Below are positions 59,401 to 64,000 of a stretch of DNA of 64,000 nucleotides, one piece after another (position 1 is the stretch's first letter; each line of letters begins with the position of its first letter). The translations under genes were made by a program, and so were the position numbers. Below the pieces are notes generated by a model, which was not told the origin of the DNA, did no database searches, and was given only the letters and a program-made list of their open reading frames with translations. This DNA is from Saccoglossus kowalevskii (lineage: Eukaryota; Hemichordata; Enteropneusta; Harrimaniidae): assembly GCF_000003605.2 (NCBI RefSeq), contig NW_003149765.1, positions 124,955 through 188,954 of the forward strand, written 5' to 3'.

Positions 59401-60010
59401 GGCCTAATATGCTCCTTTGTTCTACGAAGAAGTAATTAATTTATATTAATGAAATATAGAATTAGTGAAGCACGTCAAAGTTATGTTAGTTATATTATAC
59501 ACATTTAGTTTGTTTTGTGAATATAATTTAAGTTTGCGTTCACTTACTTTGAAAGGTCGATGGTCTTGTGATTGTCCTAGCTCCGTTGCTTAGTAGCAGA
59601 TTGATCATGTGATAATCGTCATTTTTTGCCGCTAATTGCAATGCCGTTATTGGTAATTTTTTTCGCCGGCCTGTACAGTTAACATTTATTGCGCCACTCT
59701 GTATGGTAGTAAACACAGATTATTGAGAGAACTACTGTGCTACATCACTTCGACACACAATTTGAATAGGTATGCAATGAGTAGTGCTTATTTGTCAATC
59801 AAGTTACTAACAACATTGTGTAACGAAGCAGTAATTATGAAATATAAGCACATATGTACTTACCTCTAAGAGTAATGCAACTGCATCTATATCTCTGCAT
59901 TCAACGGCTGAAATAAATTCTGTTTCATTCTTCGTTAATACATCGTTGGTTTTGGCCTGCATGAAATAGTTCCATTCTCTTCTTGTCAACTGGCAACCTT
60001 TTTTGGCCAT
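56442..60010 (-). CDS. TRPC-like cation channel, gene E (9 exons, about 642 aa)
   Basis: Predicted TRPC-family membrane cation channel of the B/D/E subfamily and the most compact gene. Exons in reading order: 59864-60010, 59548-59698, 59282-59421, 58882-59061, 57935-58671, 57185-57410, 56898-57077, 56672-56722, 56442-56558. GT-AG borders, phases as in the others, frame closes at TGA. Start MAKKGCQLTRREWNYF; two ankyrin repeats ([20 protein letters not shown]); TRP_2 ([33 protein letters not shown]). S1-S5 begin [15 protein letters not shown]. Pore and S6: [32 protein letters not shown] box TEWKFLRAKIW, then [10 protein letters not shown]. Tail LINVLLVRYLLMKEIIKEED, acidic end. The S4-S5 linker reads FTELKGDVTRF where the others have (F/N)AM(K/T)xDVI(K/R)F. 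Exon 8 is one codon longer than in B and D. Closest to gene B by intron 6 start and tail sequence. Confidence 0.92.
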
Positions 60011-61186
60011 GAGTGTGCAAAAGTTATTAATTAAAGTTAATTATAGCCGTGCTTGCTTCTATTGACAATTTTTTGCATAACGTGTAGACAACGTCCTCTA
60101 CACAATGTAATTACAGGGATATAAACATACATTACAACATGCAAAATGCAAACTCCTCGCGTCTGTATAAATACACGCCGTACTACGCAACACTTGCTGT
60201 GCAAACGATTTCTGGTCGTGTATTAAGAACACAGTAATCACGTATCTAAATATACATTTCATTTAGGTCACAGTTGAATGTGTTAACTGTTATCGCGCAC
60301 AGATCACGAATGACCCGTTTCTCTTTCAATATATTATATTTGTTACAGGCTGTGTATCTAAATGATCGCATTAGCTGTCAAAGATAATGACCTGATAGTG
60401 TATGAGTGACGTTGGTTATCAATGAATGTTTTCGTAGATTTGTTCATATGTGTTAGGCAGGTCATACCTTCAAGCTCGTGTTGTGGTAAGATATGAAAAT
60501 AATCCCGGCTCAAAGTTGCCACGAGTTTTCGAATACCATCGCGCCAAATGTATCATCCCTACTACCTTGGATATATCACATTCTACTAAACTTAATTGTG
60601 GGCGAAAAATTTGTTTATTTTTTATATCATAATCTTTTTCATTGCTGATAAATTGGACCGCGTATTATATTTTTTACCTTTCTTTATTGATCAAATTTGA
60701 CGGGCAGGTCACACCTGCATTTTGGAAAGGTTAACAAATTATAAAAAAAATGTTCTGTCCTTATTGTTGCCATGACAACGGCCAGGAATGTTGTGTTCTC
60801 GAAATTGAACAAAAGTTAAAATTGTCAACAATGTTTAAATATTTTCTATGATGTATGTGATTGTCTCAGCATGCAATTCAAATAATTCTGCATTCATCAC
60901 GAGGTGCCCACTTTGATGACACACTGCAAAAGTAATTAAAATAATAAATAATAACACATGTTTGAGAGAGTATTTATCACATCTCACTGCTGTTACGCAT
61001 ATGATGGGTTGAAACTCAGTCACATGACATTGAATAAAAATGGATATTATATGGTATATTGCCCGCCAAGTGGATATAACATGGGGATATCACATGAATA
61101 ACGTCATTGAAACTACTGTGCATAACAAATTGTCGTTCGCCGCATTGGTGCTTCCCCGGACGTTGTTGCTTTCAAGGTTTTTAAGG
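60011..61186. other. Upstream flank of gene E
   Basis: Contains the shared upstream block at 60366-60432. No gene supported; AT-rich. Confidence 0.5.
60366..60432 (-). promoter_or_regulatory. Conserved upstream block of gene E
   Basis: On the + strand: CGCATTAGCTGTCAAAGATA, ATGACCTGATAG, TGTATGAGTGACG. Related to the blocks at 28743-28830 (B), 52295-52352 (D, weak) and 42741-42895 (orphan). It is about 360 bp upstream of the E start codon. Function inferred. Confidence 0.4.
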
Positions 61187-62645
61187 AACTTTAGCCATCC
61201 GAAATAGACAGCGAACGTACCAGAACGGATATTAAGTAAGATACTCTGTTTTGATGTTTAGGCTATTCTTTATATGAAGCGAAAATGAACGTCAAAGTCG
61301 CCACTGAAACAACGGCCTGGATCGCTGTGGGCATTTCTTCGCGTTCAAGTTCCACGACGATGGTAACTGAAAACGCTCTAAGCTGTGAGACTTGTTAATA
61401 GAAGTGTAGTACGTTTGTGAGAAAGTAATTTCAAACACGTCTACGGTACTCTGACATTTTAATCTGGCGAGTGGTTAAATAACTTGCGTTTGAGAATTTC
61501 TCAATTTATTTAAAAAATGTTATACTCGATAAATGGAGTGGTTCATTTTTAGTATCCGTGGCTGAAAATAGCGTTTACTATGTGTATTCCGCAGTTTTTT
61601 CAGCAAACAATGTATGTAAATATTGAGCAATGTGGCACTTGTTATATTGCATAAAATAAAATATTGCATACTTCAAATCTAAGTGTTGTTATTTTGTGGG
61701 AAAGCGGGTGTGAGTGATGTATGGTTAGATGTGTTTGTGCATGGTGGATGTCTGCTCGATAAGCTAAAAAAACATGGTCATTCGGGCAATATCACGATTT
61801 GTTGTCTGCCCTCTGCCTTCGGCTCTGGCATCATCAATATTATGGTCATGACCACCATCCCTTGGGCAGGCAACAAATCGTGATATTACCCTCACAAACA
61901 TGTGTTATTATTTAATTGTCGTCTGCCTAAAAGATGGTTGCCATGACCATAATATTAATGATGCCAGAGCCAAAGTCGAGGGCATCATCAATATGAGGGT
62001 CTTGATCAACAGCCCGAAGGGCAGACAATTTTATCACATCGAGCAGACATCCACCATGCACAATCACATTTACCATACATCACTCACACCCGCTCTTCCA
62101 CAAAATAACAACACTTATATTTGAAGTATGCAATTTTTTATTTTATCTATTATAACAAGTTTCACATTATTCAATAGCATGATACATTGTTTGCTGAAGA
62201 AACCGCGAAATACACAAGTAAATGTTATTTTCAGCCACGCATACTCTTTTTAGTAACCGTGTTTCAGCAGTGTGAATCACTCAATTTATCAAGTGCAACA
62301 TTTCTTAAATGAATTGAGAAATTCTCAAATGTACGTTATTTCACCACTCGCCAAATAAAAAATGTCAGAGTGCTGTGGAAGTGACTGCATAACTTTCTCC
62401 CAAACGTAACACATCTTCTATTCACAAGTCATTCAGCTTTAGAGCGTTCTCGGTGAGCATCGGCGTGGCACGCGTTGAAATGCTCACAGCGTAGAACGCG
62501 CCGCAGCAATCCCGGTTGCGACGTTTCAGTGGCGGCTTCGCCGTACATTTTTGCTTCATATAAAGAATACTCTGAACATCAAAACGGAGTATCTTATTAA
62601 TATCAGTTCCCACACGTTCGATGTCTAATTTGGATGGCTAAAGTT
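61187..62645. repeat. 1.46-kb nested palindrome (fold-back element)
   Basis: The left arm (61187 to about 61880) and right arm (about 61905 to 62645) are imperfect reverse complements over some 700 bp. Matched landmarks include AACTTTAGCCATCC at both outer ends, GATACTC.GTTTTGATGTT, TGAGAATTTCTCAATT, CAGCAAACAATGTAT, AAGTGTTGTTATTTTGTGG and GTGCATGGTGGATGTCTGCT. Near the centre a second inverted pair (CTCTGGCATCATCAATATTA with ATAATATTAATGATGCCAGA) and a third (AATATCACGATTTGTTG with CAACAAATCGTGATATT) are nested. No transposase frame is clear. Arms have diverged, so it is not a recent duplication or an assembly mirror. Confidence 0.85.
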
Positions 62646-64000
62646 TTTTCTGAGCGAGTCTCAATCAATAATAGCATACGTAACATCAATGAGATGTGAT
62701 GAAGCTAAATATATCCCTCATGTACGTAAATACAAGTGAACTTTTCACTCAAAAATGCTGGTACTATGAGCTCGGATCTGTTATCAATATATGTACAACT
62801 TAGTATACAATAGTAATTAATATACAGATTTGGTACATTGGAATTGTGCTGAACAGAGTCCTCAAATGCACATGTGAGATACATTGCACCACCCAGTGTA
62901 TTGAACAAAGCCCTCGATTATATGTATAAACTGTGCAATTACTCATCCAGGTCGCACCGTAACCATTGAACATCGCCCTCAACGCTATATCTGAATAATC
63001 TGTAGACACAATCAAAGCATTCAAAGTTAACCGAGCAGCGCCCTAAACGGTAGATTATGTCAAATCTAATAAACCCGATACAGACGAGCCTTGTGAAGAC
63101 TCACCAAATCCGACAGTGTACAACACACACTTACATGTAAGATTCTGCCAGGTGAGGCCACGTATATTCAGTCCATGTATTTAGCATAAACGCACTAAAA
63201 CAGAATAATACAGCTTGTACAAACTGCTCAAAAATAAAACAACTGACAAACCAAGAACAAGAAACTAAAAAAAAAAAAAAATATGACTTGCTGGTGACCT
63301 GCAGAAAATCACTAATCTAATCGCCAGTCAATCCTACCTCCAACCCTGTGATTGATCGGACGTTTTGGTCGAGTTTTGGTTGTTGTATTAATGTGCAAGA
63401 GGCAGTGATTACCAGCAATCAGCTCGACAATCAGATCGTCCTTGGCAGATTGTCAGTCAGTTTATAATATTTACATATTAGTCACATAGTGAGATATTTT
63501 GAAATTGGCCACTTTGCCAAAACATGTAATTTAGTGTTTGAGTATAGCATTGTGTAGAATGTTTCATATTTATAAACATATACTGTTAATTGATATGGAT
63601 GGCCTTTGTTACTTGGTCAGTTTGTGTTATATATATTTAAACATTGACGTCATCTGTCTTGATTTATGAATCATGTGCAAACTTCGTGAAGATGTATTTT
63701 TCGCAATGCCTCGTCAAATAATGGTTTATTTTCCAACGACTATTTTAAGATGCTATTTTACAATATAAAGTAAATCTGCCAAAGTATTATTTTGAAACTC
63801 CAAGATGACATGCATTGAGAACTCAGTGTCGTATTTACGCCATTAAAAAAAAATCAGGTTCATTTATTTGTTGGAAAAATAAAAACAACGATTTTACAAA
63901 CGATATTTACTACAGATGCTTATTAGACCTAGAAGATGGGAAATGCAAAATGAAGGATGAGCTTGGTAGTGACTTCATTAATTAAAACGTCTAATTTCTA
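62646..64000. other. Right flank of the window, no gene recognised
   Basis: AT-rich sequence with short open stretches only. No channel exon or identifiable repeat was found up to the window end. Confidence 0.5.

Noticed and set aside
62422-62613. Open frame inside the palindrome's right arm
   Set aside because: The matching left arm does not keep the frame open, so coding is unlikely.
1-64000. tRNA, rRNA, CRISPR, operons or bacterial promoters
   Set aside because: None was seen; gene structure is plainly eukaryotic.

Overview
The window looks like AT-rich, intron-rich animal nuclear DNA: GT-AG introns, coding exons of 48-746 nt, a Tc1/mariner relic, a LINE tail and many short inverted-repeat elements. 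The genes are TRPC-type cation channels (ankyrin repeats, TRP_2 domain, six membrane segments, TRP box), so the host is a metazoan, probably an invertebrate. I cannot place it more narrowly.

The core is a tandem family of five apparently intact TRPC-like genes, called A to E here. A is on the + strand (6393-16825). B (24708-28502), C (30981-38072), D (45528-52007) and E (56442-60010) are on the - strand. I rebuilt each by hand as nine exons. All reading frames close, and intron phases are the same in all five (0,1,0,0,2,0,0,0). Predicted proteins are 665, 654, 669, 639 and 642 aa. There are two subfamilies, A/C and B/D/E, told apart by exon 3 length (167 or 140 nt), exon 7 (177 or 180), exon 8 (63 or 48-51) and sequence. 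They are interleaved along the DNA (A, B, C, D, E).

The family departs from textbook TRPC in several ways. The ankyrin region is about two repeats instead of four. The Cys-rich stretch before the TRP_2 domain is missing. The pore helix lacks the LFW motif and the filter reads TIFGG(D/N)P. The protein ends soon after the CIRB-like basic helix, with no long coiled coil. The TRP box and the LPxPxN(I)xP motif after it are kept.

Dead or partial copies lie between the genes: a relict exon 1 + exon 2 (2940-3540, +), a relict exon 3 (5415-5573, -), an orphan exon 1 with a GC donor (41085-41237, +), an orphan 5' flank of A type (19153-19260) and one of B/D/E type (42741-42895). The locus therefore looks like an active birth-and-death cluster.

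The rest is non-coding and repeat-rich: a broken Tc1-like transposon (19451-20720), a 5'-truncated LINE (13617-14235, -), several MITE-like elements inside introns, a 1.75-kb element with ~140-bp inverted ends (52529-54279), a 1.46-kb nested palindrome (61187-62645), a degenerate tandem array (4389-5195) and a two-copy interspersed repeat (21060-21440 and 30228-30520). I saw no rRNA, tRNA, CRISPR or prokaryotic features.
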